Source: Chitinophagaceae bacterium (lineage in GTDB: Bacteria; Bacteroidota; Bacteroidia; Chitinophagales; Chitinophagaceae). Taken from it: DNA of 36,767 nucleotides. The stretch is taken from positions 1 to 36,767 of the forward strand of contig JAICPX010000003.1 in the NCBI GenBank assembly GCA_025929635.1, read 5' to 3'. A program made the position numbers and the translations under genes. Under the pieces are notes generated by a model. The model was not told the origin of the DNA. It saw only the letters and a program-made list of their open reading frames with translations, and ran no database searches. This document shows positions 1-6,829 of this stretch, piece by piece (position 1 is the stretch's first letter; each line of letters starts with the position of its first letter).

Positions 1-2
1 AT

Positions 3-131
3 CTGGAATTAGCGGTTGACTTTTTCAACAAGGCAATTGAACTGGACAACAAGTTTGCTCTCGCTTACGCGGATGCTGCAATTGCATATTACTATCTGGA
101 TATTTTTAAAGCTGTCGATCTTTTCTATTAA
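3..131 (+). pseudogene. Fragment of a TPR-repeat protein, cut at both ends
   Basis: The plus strand at the window edge reads without a stop as a typical tetratricopeptide repeat (FNKAIELDNKFALAYADAA, then AIAYYYLDIF) until TAA at about 129-131. TPR similarity ends near position 110. From there the same DNA makes better sense on the minus strand as a redoxin gene. Only about 35 residues of the TPR protein are present; its 5' part lies outside the window and its 3' part is missing. Such a repeat is common in large Bacteroidota TPR sensor or cyclase-like proteins, but the parent protein cannot be told from this piece. Confidence is fairly high for the TPR reading and low for the cause of the break. 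Confidence 0.6.
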
Positions 132-359
132 TTCTTCGGTTTCTTTTTGACAATGCTCACAATCCGGACTAAACAAAATGAGGAATAGCGGCTTGTTCTT
201 TTTAAGATCTTTATCTGTAAAAATTGTAGTGCTATCGGTCAATAATAATTTCAGAGGTGGCACCGTGGGAAATCTTTTATAAGGCGGATCTGGTTGTGCT
301 TGCGCCAGTGTGGTTAACGCAACAGAACATAAAAGAAAGGATAGGAATCCGGTTTTCAT
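9..359 (-). CDS. Redoxin / thioredoxin-fold secreted protein, 3' end replaced
   Basis: The N-terminus is a signal peptide (basic MKTG, hydrophobic core, cleavage near AQA at residue 22). A thioredoxin-fold segment follows, with the redox motif CEHC at Cys67 and Cys70 preceded by LFSPD. Proteins of this type work in the periplasm as thiol oxidoreductases of the TlpA/redoxin group and usually have about 170 residues. Here the family-like sequence stops near residue 90 (KNIQIV). The remaining 26 residues are simply the antisense of a TPR coding segment, so the natural C-terminal half is absent. The gene diverges from efp across a 133-nt gap. The assignment to the thioredoxin fold is fairly safe. 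The protein as it stands is probably not functional, or the contig end is wrong. Confidence 0.65.
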   Translation of the reverse strand: MKTGFLSFLLCSVALTTLAQAQPDPPYKRFPTVPPLKLLLTDSTTIFTDKDLKKNKPLFLILFSPDCEHCQKETEELIEKIDSFKNIQIVICNCSIRVSESKLVVQFNCLVEKVNR

Positions 360-427
360 TATTCAAAGAAACATTATTTCCTTCAACGTATACACAAGCC
401 AGGCTGCAGATAACTTTCCCTTCACAC

Positions 428-458
428 TTTGTCATAAGACGGTGTAACCTTATCTTTG
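428..458 (+). promoter_or_regulatory. Bacteroidota-type promoter of efp
   Basis: TTTG at 428-431 is followed after exactly 19 nt by TATCTTTG at 451-458, a full match to the Bacteroidota -33/-7 consensus (TTTG, TAnnTTTG). Transcription should begin near 465, giving a leader of about 28 nt before the efp ATG at 493. Confidence 0.7.
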
Positions 459-492
459 CGGCCTCAAATTTATTTACAGCAAAGCTTAAAAA

Positions 493-1056
493 ATGGCAAC
501 AACAGCAGATATCAGCCGCGGCATGATCATAAATCTGGACGGCAGTCTTTACAGTGTAGTTGAATTTGGTGAAAATAAAACTGCACGTGCGGCGGCCAAG
601 GTCTGGGCAAAACTGAAAGGTGTTGACAACAACCGAAGCATCGAAAAAACATGGAATTCAGGTGACACCATTTACCCGGTCCGTGTAGAGAAACGGACTT
701 ACCAGTTCTTATATAAAGACGATACCGGTTACAATTTCATGGATAGTGAATCTTTTGAACAAATTGCCCTACAGGAGGAAACCATTGATGCTCCACAGTA
801 TTTAAAGGAGGGACAGGAAGTCGGTATTTTGATCAATACCGAGAATGACCAGGTACTTGGTGCCGAACTTCCCGATAAGATCACATTACAGATCACGTAT
901 TGTGAACCGGGAGTGCGTGGGGATACTGCAACAAGAACTTTAAAGCCGGCAACATTAGAAACCGGCGCTACTGTCGGTGTTCCTCTTTTTGTAAATGAAG
1001 GTGAGCTCATTCGTGTAAATACAAAGACGGGTGAATACGTTGAAAGAGTAAAATAG
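493..1056 (+). CDS. efp: Translation elongation factor P
   Basis: EF-P binds the ribosome between the P and E sites and relieves stalling at polyproline stretches. The 187-residue length is standard. Visible are the N-terminal KOW-like domain (about 1-62), a first OB domain with YQFLYKDDTGYNFMD, and the C-terminal OB domain with the signature EPGVRGDTATRTLKPAT. The tip loop that is modified in other bacteria is odd. The usual PGKG with its lysine is absent. The loop reads NKTARAAAKVWAKLK, which aligns without gaps to the arginine-type loop NKSGRNAAVVKMKLK of Pseudomonas EF-P and puts Arg at position 32. The gene has its own consensus promoter and an intrinsic terminator, so it is probably monocistronic. 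Confidence 0.97.
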   Translation: MATTADISRGMIINLDGSLYSVVEFGENKTARAAAKVWAKLKGVDNNRSIEKTWNSGDTIYPVRVEKRTYQFLYKDDTGYNFMDSESFEQIALQEETIDAPQYLKEGQEVGILINTENDQVLGAELPDKITLQITYCEPGVRGDTATRTLKPATLETGATVGVPLFVNEGELIRVNTKTGEYVERVK

Positions 1057-1078
1057 TATTTTAGAAATTCATGAAATT

Positions 1079-1110
1079 TGCCTGAAATCGGCCTGATTTC
1101 GGGCATTTTT
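1079..1110 (+). terminator. Intrinsic terminator of efp
   Basis: An 11-bp stem (1079-1089 with 1095-1105, one G-T pair) encloses a 5-nt loop and is followed by five T at 1106-1110. It begins 22 nt after the efp stop codon. Confidence 0.8.
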
Positions 1111-1254
1111 ATGTGATTTTGCCCCGATTTTGGCCAAAACTTAGTAAAAACCTGGGTTTTCCGGTTTTGATTTCCCTATCTTAGCCAACCCTTAACTTCA
1201 CCACCGAAGCTCAGCGATCCAATCTTCGGGTAAAACTAACTTAAATTGAAAAAC

Positions 1255-1752
1255 ATGGACTTCAAGCAGATTCAGGAGTTGATCAAAATGGTCAACAAAT
1301 CAAATATTGGTGAGCTGACTGTTGAAATGAAGGATTTCAGGGTTACAATAAAGCAGAAGGAAGATAAGATTCAGCAAATCGTCAGTTCCCCCGTCCATTC
1401 GACACCGGCCATGTCTCACATGCACCACGTTCCCGCACATACATCTGCACCGCCGGCTACAATACCTGCGACCATAGACACAAAGAAAGAAACTCCTGTT
1501 ACCCTGAGTAATACCATTACCATTAAGAGCCCGATGATCGGTACATTTTATCGTAAGGCTGGCCCCGACAAACCAAATTTTGTGGAAGTAGGAGATGAGA
1601 TCATTCCAGGCAAGGTGATCTGTATTATCGAAGCCATGAAGCTCTTTAACGAAATAGAAAGTGAAGTAAAAGGAAGAATTGTAAAGGTCCTGGTAGAGGA
1701 TGCATCACCCGTGGAGTATGATCAGCCGTTGTTCCTGGTGGAGCCAGCATAA
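1255..1752 (+). CDS. accB: Acetyl-CoA carboxylase, biotin carboxyl carrier protein
   Basis: This is the carrier subunit of acetyl-CoA carboxylase. Its biotin is carboxylated by AccC and then donates CO2 to acetyl-CoA for fatty-acid synthesis. The N-terminal part (MDFKQIQELI) is followed by a proline, histidine and threonine-rich linker at about residues 47-85. The C-terminal biotinyl domain carries the motif EAMKLFNEIE with the biotinylated lysine at residue 129. I chose the ATG at 1255; a TTG nine bases earlier is also in frame but the family normally starts MDF. accC follows after 47 nt, and the two are probably cotranscribed. The 165-residue length fits the family. Confidence 0.96.
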   Translation: MDFKQIQELIKMVNKSNIGELTVEMKDFRVTIKQKEDKIQQIVSSPVHSTPAMSHMHHVPAHTSAPPATIPATIDTKKETPVTLSNTITIKSPMIGTFYRKAGPDKPNFVEVGDEIIPGKVICIIEAMKLFNEIESEVKGRIVKVLVEDASPVEYDQPLFLVEPA

Positions 1753-1771
1753 TTCAAAACTCTTTTGAATT
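1751..1771 (+). other. Perfect short hairpin between accB and accC
   Basis: AATTCAAAA at 1751-1759 pairs perfectly with TTTTGAATT at 1763-1771 around a CTC loop. It overlaps the accB stop codon and runs into a 7-nt-period array. No T-run follows, so termination is unlikely; it may protect or pace the accB-accC transcript. Confidence 0.5.
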
Positions 1772-1801
1772 ATTAATTATTCATTATTAATTACTAATTG
1801 T
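1767..1801 (+). repeat. Heptad array A (unit TAATTAT), one arm
   Basis: Five successive 7-nt units in perfect phase: GAATTAT, TAATTAT, TCATTAT, TAATTAC, TAATTGT. The last unit contains the first two bases of the accC GTG start codon, so the array fills the accB-accC gap right up to the start. No inverted second arm is present. The period matches the other arrays in the window although the unit sequence differs. Being AT-rich, it is the array most easily produced by chance. Confidence 0.55.
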
Positions 1802-3137
1802 GTTCAAGAAAGTACTAATTGCAAATAGAGGAGAGATTGCCCTTCGTGTTATCAGAACTTGCCGGGAAATGGGTATTAAAACAGTTGCTGTCTATTCCAC
1901 TGCGGATCGCGATAGTTTACATGTAAGATTTGCCGATGAAGCGGTTTGTATTGGTAAACCACAAAGCAGTGATTCATATCTCAATATTCCTCACCTGATG
2001 TCTGCGGCTGAAATAACCAATGCAGATGCGATACACCCCGGCTATGGTTTTTTAGCAGAGAATGCAAAGTTTGCTCAAATATGTGCTGATCACCAGATTA
2101 AATTTATTGGACCGACCCCTGATATGATCAATGCAATGGGAGATAAGATCACCGCAAAAGAAACCATGATCAAAGCAGGTGTCCCTGTTGTTCCCGGTGG
2201 CGAAGGTTTATTGGAAAGTCTAGAAGAAGCAAAAGGTTTGGCTAAGAGCATGAGTTACCCAGTGATATTAAAAGCAACTGCCGGGGGTGGTGGAAAAGGT
2301 ATGCGTATCGTTTGGGAAGAAGGCGAAATGGAAAGAGCGTACAACACGGCCAGGGCAGAAGCGGGTGCGGCTTTTAAGAACGATGGCATCTACATGGAAA
2401 AATTTGTAGAGGAACCAAGACATATCGAGATACAGGTTGCGGGTGATCAGTATGGAAATGTTTGTCACCTTAGTGAAAGAGATTGTTCAATCCAGCGTCG
2501 TCATCAGAAACTGGTTGAGGAATCACCTTCTCCATTTATGACCGATGAGCTGCGCCAGAAAATGGGCGATGCAGCAAAGAAGGCAGCAGGAGCTATCAGT
2601 TATGAAAGTGTCGGGACGATCGAATTCCTTGTTGATAAGCATCGCAATTTTTATTTCATGGAAATGAACACCCGTATCCAGGTTGAGCATTGCGTTACCG
2701 AAGAGGTCATCAATTTTGACCTGATCAAAGAACAATTAAAGATAGCAATGGGTGAAAGGATAAGTGGTAAAGATTATATTCCACAGGGACATGCGATCGA
2801 GTGTCGCATCAATGCAGAGGATCCTTATAATGATTTTCGTCCTTCCCCGGGAAAAATAACTGTCCTGCACACCCCTGGTGGACACGGCGTTCGTGTTGAC
2901 AGTCATGTGTACGCAGGTTATGTCATTCCGCCGTTTTATGATTCAATGATCGGTAAACTAATCACAATTGCCCGTACACGTAACGAAGCGATCGATACTA
3001 TGTACCGGGCATTAAGCGAATATGTAATAGAAGGAGTAAAAACAACGATCCCATTTCACTTACAGCTAATGCAGGACGAACGTTTCCGAAGCGGCGATTT
3101 TAATACAAAGTTTTTGGAAGGGTTTCATCTCAGATGA
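1800..3137 (+). CDS. accC: Acetyl-CoA carboxylase, biotin carboxylase subunit
   Basis: This subunit carboxylates the biotin of AccB using ATP and bicarbonate. The 445 residues match the family. The N-terminal domain starts [19 protein letters not shown]; the ATP-grasp domain shows the glycine-rich loop AGGGGKGMR, the EPRHIEIQ strand, and the catalytic [10 protein letters not shown] motif. The C-terminal carboxylase domain contains ECRINAEDP. The start is a GTG at 1800, chosen because the conserved sequence begins immediately after it and no in-frame ATG lies between it and the accB stop. The start codon is embedded in heptad array A. The AccAD carboxyltransferase genes are not in the window. 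Confidence 0.97.
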   Translation: MFKKVLIANRGEIALRVIRTCREMGIKTVAVYSTADRDSLHVRFADEAVCIGKPQSSDSYLNIPHLMSAAEITNADAIHPGYGFLAENAKFAQICADHQIKFIGPTPDMINAMGDKITAKETMIKAGVPVVPGGEGLLESLEEAKGLAKSMSYPVILKATAGGGGKGMRIVWEEGEMERAYNTARAEAGAAFKNDGIYMEKFVEEPRHIEIQVAGDQYGNVCHLSERDCSIQRRHQKLVEESPSPFMTDELRQKMGDAAKKAAGAISYESVGTIEFLVDKHRNFYFMEMNTRIQVEHCVTEEVINFDLIKEQLKIAMGERISGKDYIPQGHAIECRINAEDPYNDFRPSPGKITVLHTPGGHGVRVDSHVYAGYVIPPFYDSMIGKLITIARTRNEAIDTMYRALSEYVIEGVKTTIPFHLQLMQDERFRSGDFNTKFLEGFHLR

Positions 3138-3221
3138 CTTACGAGGCCGACTTACTGAATGAATTTTCAACCATAGGAATGTATGGCCGAAGCAATCCCC
3201 TCAATTCTTTTGATTTAGATA
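3137..3221 (+). repeat. Dispersed repeat, copy 1 of 2
   Basis: About 85 nt containing ACGAGGCCG, a GAATTTTCAACC core and GGCCGAAGCAATCCCCTCA, found again at 3404-3491 in the same orientation with roughly 80-85% identity by eye. The CATTACGAGG...GAAGCAATC pattern resembles the REP/BoxC-like repeats scattered in many bacterial genomes. It begins at the accC stop codon. Confidence 0.75.
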
Positions 3222-3269
3222 CGGGCAATGATGACGGGCAATGATGACGGGCAATGATGACGGGCAATA
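3221..3269 (+). repeat. 13-bp tandem repeat, 3.8 copies
   Basis: ACGGGCAATGATG is repeated exactly at 3221, 3234 and 3247, with a partial fourth copy at 3260-3269. It lies directly against dispersed-repeat copy 1. The exact identity suggests recent slippage expansion, so copy number may differ between strains. Confidence 0.9.
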
Positions 3270-3403
3270 ATTTTTTTATAATTTTCATAATCACAAGCTC
3301 CAAACTGTACTTTTAAGCCCTTTTCAAATACAGCTCTTAGTTCCCCTGTTTTCTGCGCACGAATTAACCTGTCTCCAACTATTGAATGGAGGCGCATACT
3401 CGT

Positions 3404-3491
3404 CATTACGAGGCCGTCTTACTATATGAATTTTCAACCGCAGGAATATAAGGCCGAAGCAATCCCCTCAAATAGGTTTTGATTTATATAC
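3404..3491 (+). repeat. Dispersed repeat, copy 2 of 2
   Basis: Second direct copy of the repeat at 3137-3221, starting CATTACGAGGCCG and ending near TTTGATTTATATAC. The two copies bracket about 180 nt. A 63-residue minus-strand reading frame (3406-3215) starts inside this copy and ends inside copy 1, so it is probably a product of the repeats and not a gene. Confidence 0.75.
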
Positions 3492-3557
3492 CAGCTTCAG
3501 TAATGCTTATCGGCTTCCCTCTCGCCTCAGGCGAGATCACTTCATCGTTCCGTAATC

Positions 3558-4040
3558 CTATTCGGCGTTTAGCACTTTATGAATACACCTGGTATATCGA
3601 TCATAAATTATATTGTTTGAAACGTGATTAAGTAAAAGTGATACCAGGGGACCGAGAATCAGGGAGACTAACGCCAGGTATAAATTACTTTCCGCTATAA
3701 AAACCCCAAGGACGCCGCCTGTAAATGTCATAAAGAAAACGAGAAATAGTCCAAGACTTGTCGAGGGTTTAGTTTCAATAATTGTTGTTCCTTGCTGTCC
3801 TTTTTTTATAGATCCTCGCAATAAAGCACTGAATCGAATAACGTTTCTCCGGCCAAAAGAAACGGGACTGATGATAAAAAAAGTATTAGTCAAAAAGTAG
3901 CCCCTGATATCACGTATTCCCCAAAATGAAATTTTCTTTTGAAATATAGATGCAAGCTTATCTTGAATGATGTCTATCGATTTATTATACACGTAAATTC
4001 TGGCGGGGGGATTGAAAAATTCGATTAAAAGCTTTTTCAT
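3558..4040 (-). CDS. Hypothetical two-helix membrane protein
   Basis: I do not recognise this 160-residue protein. Its first 90 residues are soluble and fairly basic, with no signal peptide. Two hydrophobic segments at about 96-116 and 119-139 form a transmembrane hairpin, followed by a short polar tail (NNIIYDRYTRCIHKVLNAE). The short linker with a single acidic residue between the helices suggests both tails face the cytoplasm. The gene stands alone between the repeat cluster and the VOC gene, with 84 nt to the next gene on the same strand. No catalytic motif is visible. Confidence 0.6.
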   Translation of the reverse strand: MKKLLIEFFNPPARIYVYNKSIDIIQDKLASIFQKKISFWGIRDIRGYFLTNTFFIISPVSFGRRNVIRFSALLRGSIKKGQQGTTIIETKPSTSLGLFLVFFMTFTGGVLGVFIAESNLYLALVSLILGPLVSLLLNHVSNNIIYDRYTRCIHKVLNAE

Positions 4041-4124
4041 TTTCTCTTTAGGTTCAATAAATGGTTTGATGGACAGGGTTAATGCATAAAATGAACTGAT
4101 CTTATTTGTTTTCGTGCCTACGAG

Positions 4125-4499
4125 TCACGAACCCATCTTAAAATGCGGGTTATAGATCAAACCAATGATATTTCCCCAGGGATCTTTCACTCTCGCTACA
4201 ATAATATCACCTCCCACTTCATTAGGTTTTTCATATTCAATTGCTCCTGACTCAATGAATCTGTCGTATTCTTTATGTATGTCCTCTACACCCCAGTACG
4301 CAACAACGCTTTCTTTTTTATCTGTAACAGGTACCTCTTCGGGTTGAAGCCCAAGTTCAAATCCTCCGATCTGAAAACCAACATAAAAAGGCTGATCAAA
4401 ATATGGCAGTGTTTCAAATACGGTTGCATACCATTTTTTCGCAGCATTAATGCTGCTGACTCTATAGATCGCGGTTCTTAGACCAGCTATTTTGCTCAT
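4125..4499 (-). CDS. VOC (glyoxalase/bleomycin-resistance) family protein
   Basis: At 124 residues this has the size and layout of a single vicinal-oxygen-chelate module: a first beta-alpha-beta unit (AIYRVSSINAAKKWYATVFE), a second with GVEDIHKEYDRFIESGA, and the characteristic end VARVKDPWGNIIGLIYNP. Members bind a metal and act as glyoxalase-like enzymes or drug-binding proteins; the substrate cannot be inferred. The gene diverges from a DUF1203 gene across 109 nt. It belongs to a run of small soluble accessory proteins. Confidence 0.85.
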   Translation of the reverse strand: MSKIAGLRTAIYRVSSINAAKKWYATVFETLPYFDQPFYVGFQIGGFELGLQPEEVPVTDKKESVVAYWGVEDIHKEYDRFIESGAIEYEKPNEVGGDIIVARVKDPWGNIIGLIYNPHFKMGS

Positions 4500-4608
4500 G
4501 GTTTTGGATTTGATTAGCTGTCTTAAAAATACAATAATATGATCTTAGCAAGTTTCGGGTTGTCAATGCTCATCAGCTCCCGGAATTTTACAGCATAAAT
4601 TTAATACA

Positions 4609-5097
4609 ATGAGCAAATTCAAAATTGTTCCTTTGAGCAAAGAATATGCAGCAAAGCTGCGTAGTGAAAGAAAAGATGACTTCGGTAACGAGATAATTGA
4701 ACAAATGGCGACAGCAAAAGGGCCCTGCAGGGTATCTTTAAAGCCGTTTAAAGTGGGAGAGGATGTAAGACTCTTATTATCTCACAGTCCATTTGAAGAA
4801 CAGAATATATTTAATCAACCTGGCCCGATATTCATCAGTAAGGAAGAAGTTGAACCATACAGTGATATTCATCGGTTTCCTGCTGAACTAAAAAATAACA
4901 AGGAAAGTTTTCCGCTGTCACTGATCGGTTATTGCAAAAAGCAGAACATGATCTTTACCCGGTTGGTTGGGGATGAGGATGTGGACCTTTTAATTGAAAG
5001 AATATTTAATGAGCATCCTAAAGTCGAGTACCTGCATGTTAGAAATTCAGAAGCCTGTTGTTACATCTGTAAAGTTGAAAGATTCAATGAAGTGTAA
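4609..5097 (+). CDS. DUF1203 family protein
   Basis: This 162-residue soluble protein has the DUF1203 pattern: a CRVSLKPFKVGEDVRLLLSHSPF block in the N-terminal half, a GPIFISKEE block, and a C-terminal part ending in a paired-cysteine segment (EACCYICKVERF). In many DUF1203 proteins the first block reads CRHC; only the first of those cysteines is kept here. Its biochemical role is not established. No signal peptide is seen. It converges with the DUF1801-like gene, with 12 nt between their stop codons. Confidence 0.75.
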   Translation: MSKFKIVPLSKEYAAKLRSERKDDFGNEIIEQMATAKGPCRVSLKPFKVGEDVRLLLSHSPFEEQNIFNQPGPIFISKEEVEPYSDIHRFPAELKNNKESFPLSLIGYCKKQNMIFTRLVGDEDVDLLIERIFNEHPKVEYLHVRNSEACCYICKVERFNEV

Positions 5098-5109
5098 ACA
5101 ATACGGACA

Positions 5110-5523
5110 TTACCCGGTCATTCTTTTCTTATATGTTGCCAACGCGCTTTCGATTAGTTGTTTAAGCGCAGCCGATCGTAGCTGATCTTTTGATCTTATT
5201 TCAACATAACGTGAGTATTTTCCTGTTCCTTTCAATAAGTTATTGGGATCAGGCAGGTCAACTCCTTTATAAAAACCGAGTTTTACTCCTTTTTTAGATG
5301 GTATGATGGTACAGATCATTTCTGCATATGTCTGACCATAGCAATAGGCGATCATTTTTGCGGGCATATCAATTTGCTCAGTAATCCCCGGAAGATTCTC
5401 CATAAGTACCTTACGTAGTTGTAGTGCATTCGAAACAACCTCTTCACTATAACCTGAAAGAAACCCGTCAATTTTTTTATTTGCTACCATGAATTGATTT
5501 ACAGCTGCCTGTTTGAGTTGCAA
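5110..5523 (-). CDS. DUF1801 (YdhG-like) family protein
   Basis: 137 residues matching the DUF1801 layout: a helical start (IDGFLSGYSEEVVSNALQLRKVLMENLPGITEQ), a strand block with GQTYAEMICTIIPSKKGVKLGFYKG, and the C-terminal stretch RYVEIRSKDQLRSAALKQLIESA. Function is unknown; the fold is shared with an iron-chaperone-like group. If translation starts at 5523 it overlaps the upstream SnoaL-like gene by 25 nt. An in-frame ATG at 5490 would place the start 9 nt after that stop. Either way the two genes are closely coupled. Confidence 0.75.
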   Translation of the reverse strand: MQLKQAAVNQFMVANKKIDGFLSGYSEEVVSNALQLRKVLMENLPGITEQIDMPAKMIAYCYGQTYAEMICTIIPSKKGVKLGFYKGVDLPDPNNLLKGTGKYSRYVEIRSKDQLRSAALKQLIESALATYKKRMTG

Positions 5524-5864
5524 TACGAATGGACTTTTTCAATATAACCTCTTCCATCGAATCTATAGACATCACAAGAGTAAACGATGTTTACAGTTTT
5601 TGATCCGCGGATGAATTCTGCGCGGCCATAAATAGCTACCTTATCGCCATCTTCTAAAATCCCGAATGTTTCAAATTTTGTAGTGATCGACTTAAAATAG
5701 TCCCCGACTTTTCGTGTGAATTCCATAACGGGTTTTTTCCCCGAAATAACTTTTTTCTCTTCATAAATATTCCATACAATATCTTCTGATAAGTAGTTTT
5801 CAACTTCATCAAACTTTCCTGCTGAAAAAAGTAGTGCGATTTCTTTTGGTTCTTTGTTATTCAT
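5499..5864 (-). CDS. SnoaL-like / NTF2-like protein
   Basis: A 121-residue protein of the NTF2-like superfamily: an N-terminal helix pair with LLFSAGKFDEVENYLSEDIVWNI, a middle helix around GKKPVMEFTRKVGDYF, and four beta strands ending DVYRFDGRGYIEKVHSYC. Such proteins include polyketide cyclases, isomerases and stress-linked binding proteins; the substrate is not predictable. It lies 15 nt downstream of the outer-membrane lipoprotein gene and overlaps the DUF1801-like gene, so the three may form one transcript. Confidence 0.75.
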   Translation of the reverse strand: MNNKEPKEIALLFSAGKFDEVENYLSEDIVWNIYEEKKVISGKKPVMEFTRKVGDYFKSITTKFETFGILEDGDKVAIYGRAEFIRGSKTVNIVYSCDVYRFDGRGYIEKVHSYCNSNRQL

Positions 5865-5879
5865 GCTAATTGATTTCTA

Positions 5880-6713
5880 TTAATTTTTCCTTTCCATTTT
5901 TGATAAATCAAGGCTAATACCGATCGAGGCATTAAGATTTCTTGCTACAAGATTCGTTGAATTTCCAAATGGATCGCTGCAAAATGTAAAGCCGCCATCA
6001 AGATAAACCCATTCCAGGTTTTTGAAAGTAACCTGAAGATTCCATGCAGGTTCGATAAAGAGCAAAGTTTTCCCGGGAAGTATATTGAGATCAAGGTATT
6101 CTAATTCATCTGCAGTATAAGAAGTTACCGGATTCGCATAATGCACCCATGAAAGTTTACCTACTAAAGCAGTCCTGAAGTATTTCCCCGCGTAAAAATT
6201 TATTGCTGATTGAAGATACCATTTGGTCAGCTCAGTTTTATAGTATCGGGAGTAAGTAACATTGTTATCGAATCCATTGTCTGTAAAAGCTAGCTTCCCA
6301 AAACCGCCGCCGGCAAATACACTGTACAGAATTGTTTTCTTTTCTGTTATTGGAAAAAGGTATCCAACTCCAAAACTTAGAAGATTGCGGTCATACCTGA
6401 TTGCGGAGCTGTCAAACAGCCCCTGGGTTACCATGTTGGTTACGTCTTTTTCATCCCTTTTAAAATAATCAGCGGTCGCGGCCCAATGGTCACTGAGCGC
6501 ATAACCTGCCTGTATGTCCAGGCCGTCATTGTATTCACTGGTTAATTGATTAGCGTCGCCTCCGGTTGAATAGTAACCGGCAAGCTTCGACTCTCCTTTT
6601 TCTCTGAAATACGGATTGTTTGGCGGCGCAGGTGAATAAACATATCTCGGAGTACGGCAGGAAACGATAATAAAACAGGCAAAAATTAGAAGAATAAGGT
6701 TGTTATTTATCAT
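5880..6713 (-). CDS. Outer-membrane beta-barrel-like lipoprotein
   Basis: I place the start at the ATG at 6713 because a lipoprotein signal follows at once: MINNNLILLIFACFIIVSC, with Cys19 as the acylated residue. An in-frame ATG at 6746 would add 11 polar residues. The rest (277 residues in total) alternates short amphipathic strands and turns, for example DHWAATADYFKRDE, GVGYLFPITEKK and SVFAGGGFGKLAF, which suggests a small beta barrel with aromatic girdles. No specific family is recognised. It is the first gene of a possible three-gene minus-strand set, downstream of the GSIII terminator. Confidence 0.7.
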   Translation of the reverse strand: MINNNLILLIFACFIIVSCRTPRYVYSPAPPNNPYFREKGESKLAGYYSTGGDANQLTSEYNDGLDIQAGYALSDHWAATADYFKRDEKDVTNMVTQGLFDSSAIRYDRNLLSFGVGYLFPITEKKTILYSVFAGGGFGKLAFTDNGFDNNVTYSRYYKTELTKWYLQSAINFYAGKYFRTALVGKLSWVHYANPVTSYTADELEYLDLNILPGKTLLFIEPAWNLQVTFKNLEWVYLDGGFTFCSDPFGNSTNLVARNLNASIGISLDLSKMERKN

Positions 6714-6757
6714 ATTAAAGGCGCGATCAGGTAATAAAGTTACCATGTTGTATTAAT

Positions 6758-6785
6758 AAAAAATCCCCCGAACCGATCGGAGGAT
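6758..6785 (-). terminator. Intrinsic terminator of GSIII
   Basis: On the minus strand a 9-bp stem (6785-6777 with 6771-6763, one mismatch) closes a 5-nt loop and is followed by six T (6763-6758). It lies just beyond heptad array B, about 43 nt after the GSIII stop codon. Confidence 0.75.
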
Positions 6786-6788
6786 CCT

Positions 6789-6829
6789 GACTATTTACTA
6801 TCGACTATTGACTTTGAACTATTCAGTCT
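6789..6829 (-). repeat. Heptad array B (unit GACTATT)
   Basis: Read on the plus strand: GACTATT, TACTATC, GACTATT, GACTTTG, AACTATT, CAGTCTA, all in perfect 7-nt phase from 6789. The last unit holds the reverse complement of the GSIII stop codon (TAG at 6830-6828). It is a single arm lying between the stop codon and the terminator. Confidence 0.65.

Noticed and set aside
257-526. Plus-strand frame upstream of and overlapping efp
   Set aside because: It runs antisense to the redoxin gene and across the efp promoter and start, with no protein-like features.
729-1106. Minus-strand frame opposite efp
   Set aside because: It is antisense to a well-conserved gene and has no recognisable domain.
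1141-1254. Promoter for accB around TATCTTAG (1177-1184)
   Set aside because: It misses one of the TTTG bases and no TTG occurs at the right distance, so I could not support it.
3215-3406. 63-residue minus-strand reading frame between the two dispersed repeats
   Set aside because: Its start and stop lie within the repeat copies and its C-terminus is encoded by the 13-bp tandem repeat, so it is more likely repeat-derived than a gene.
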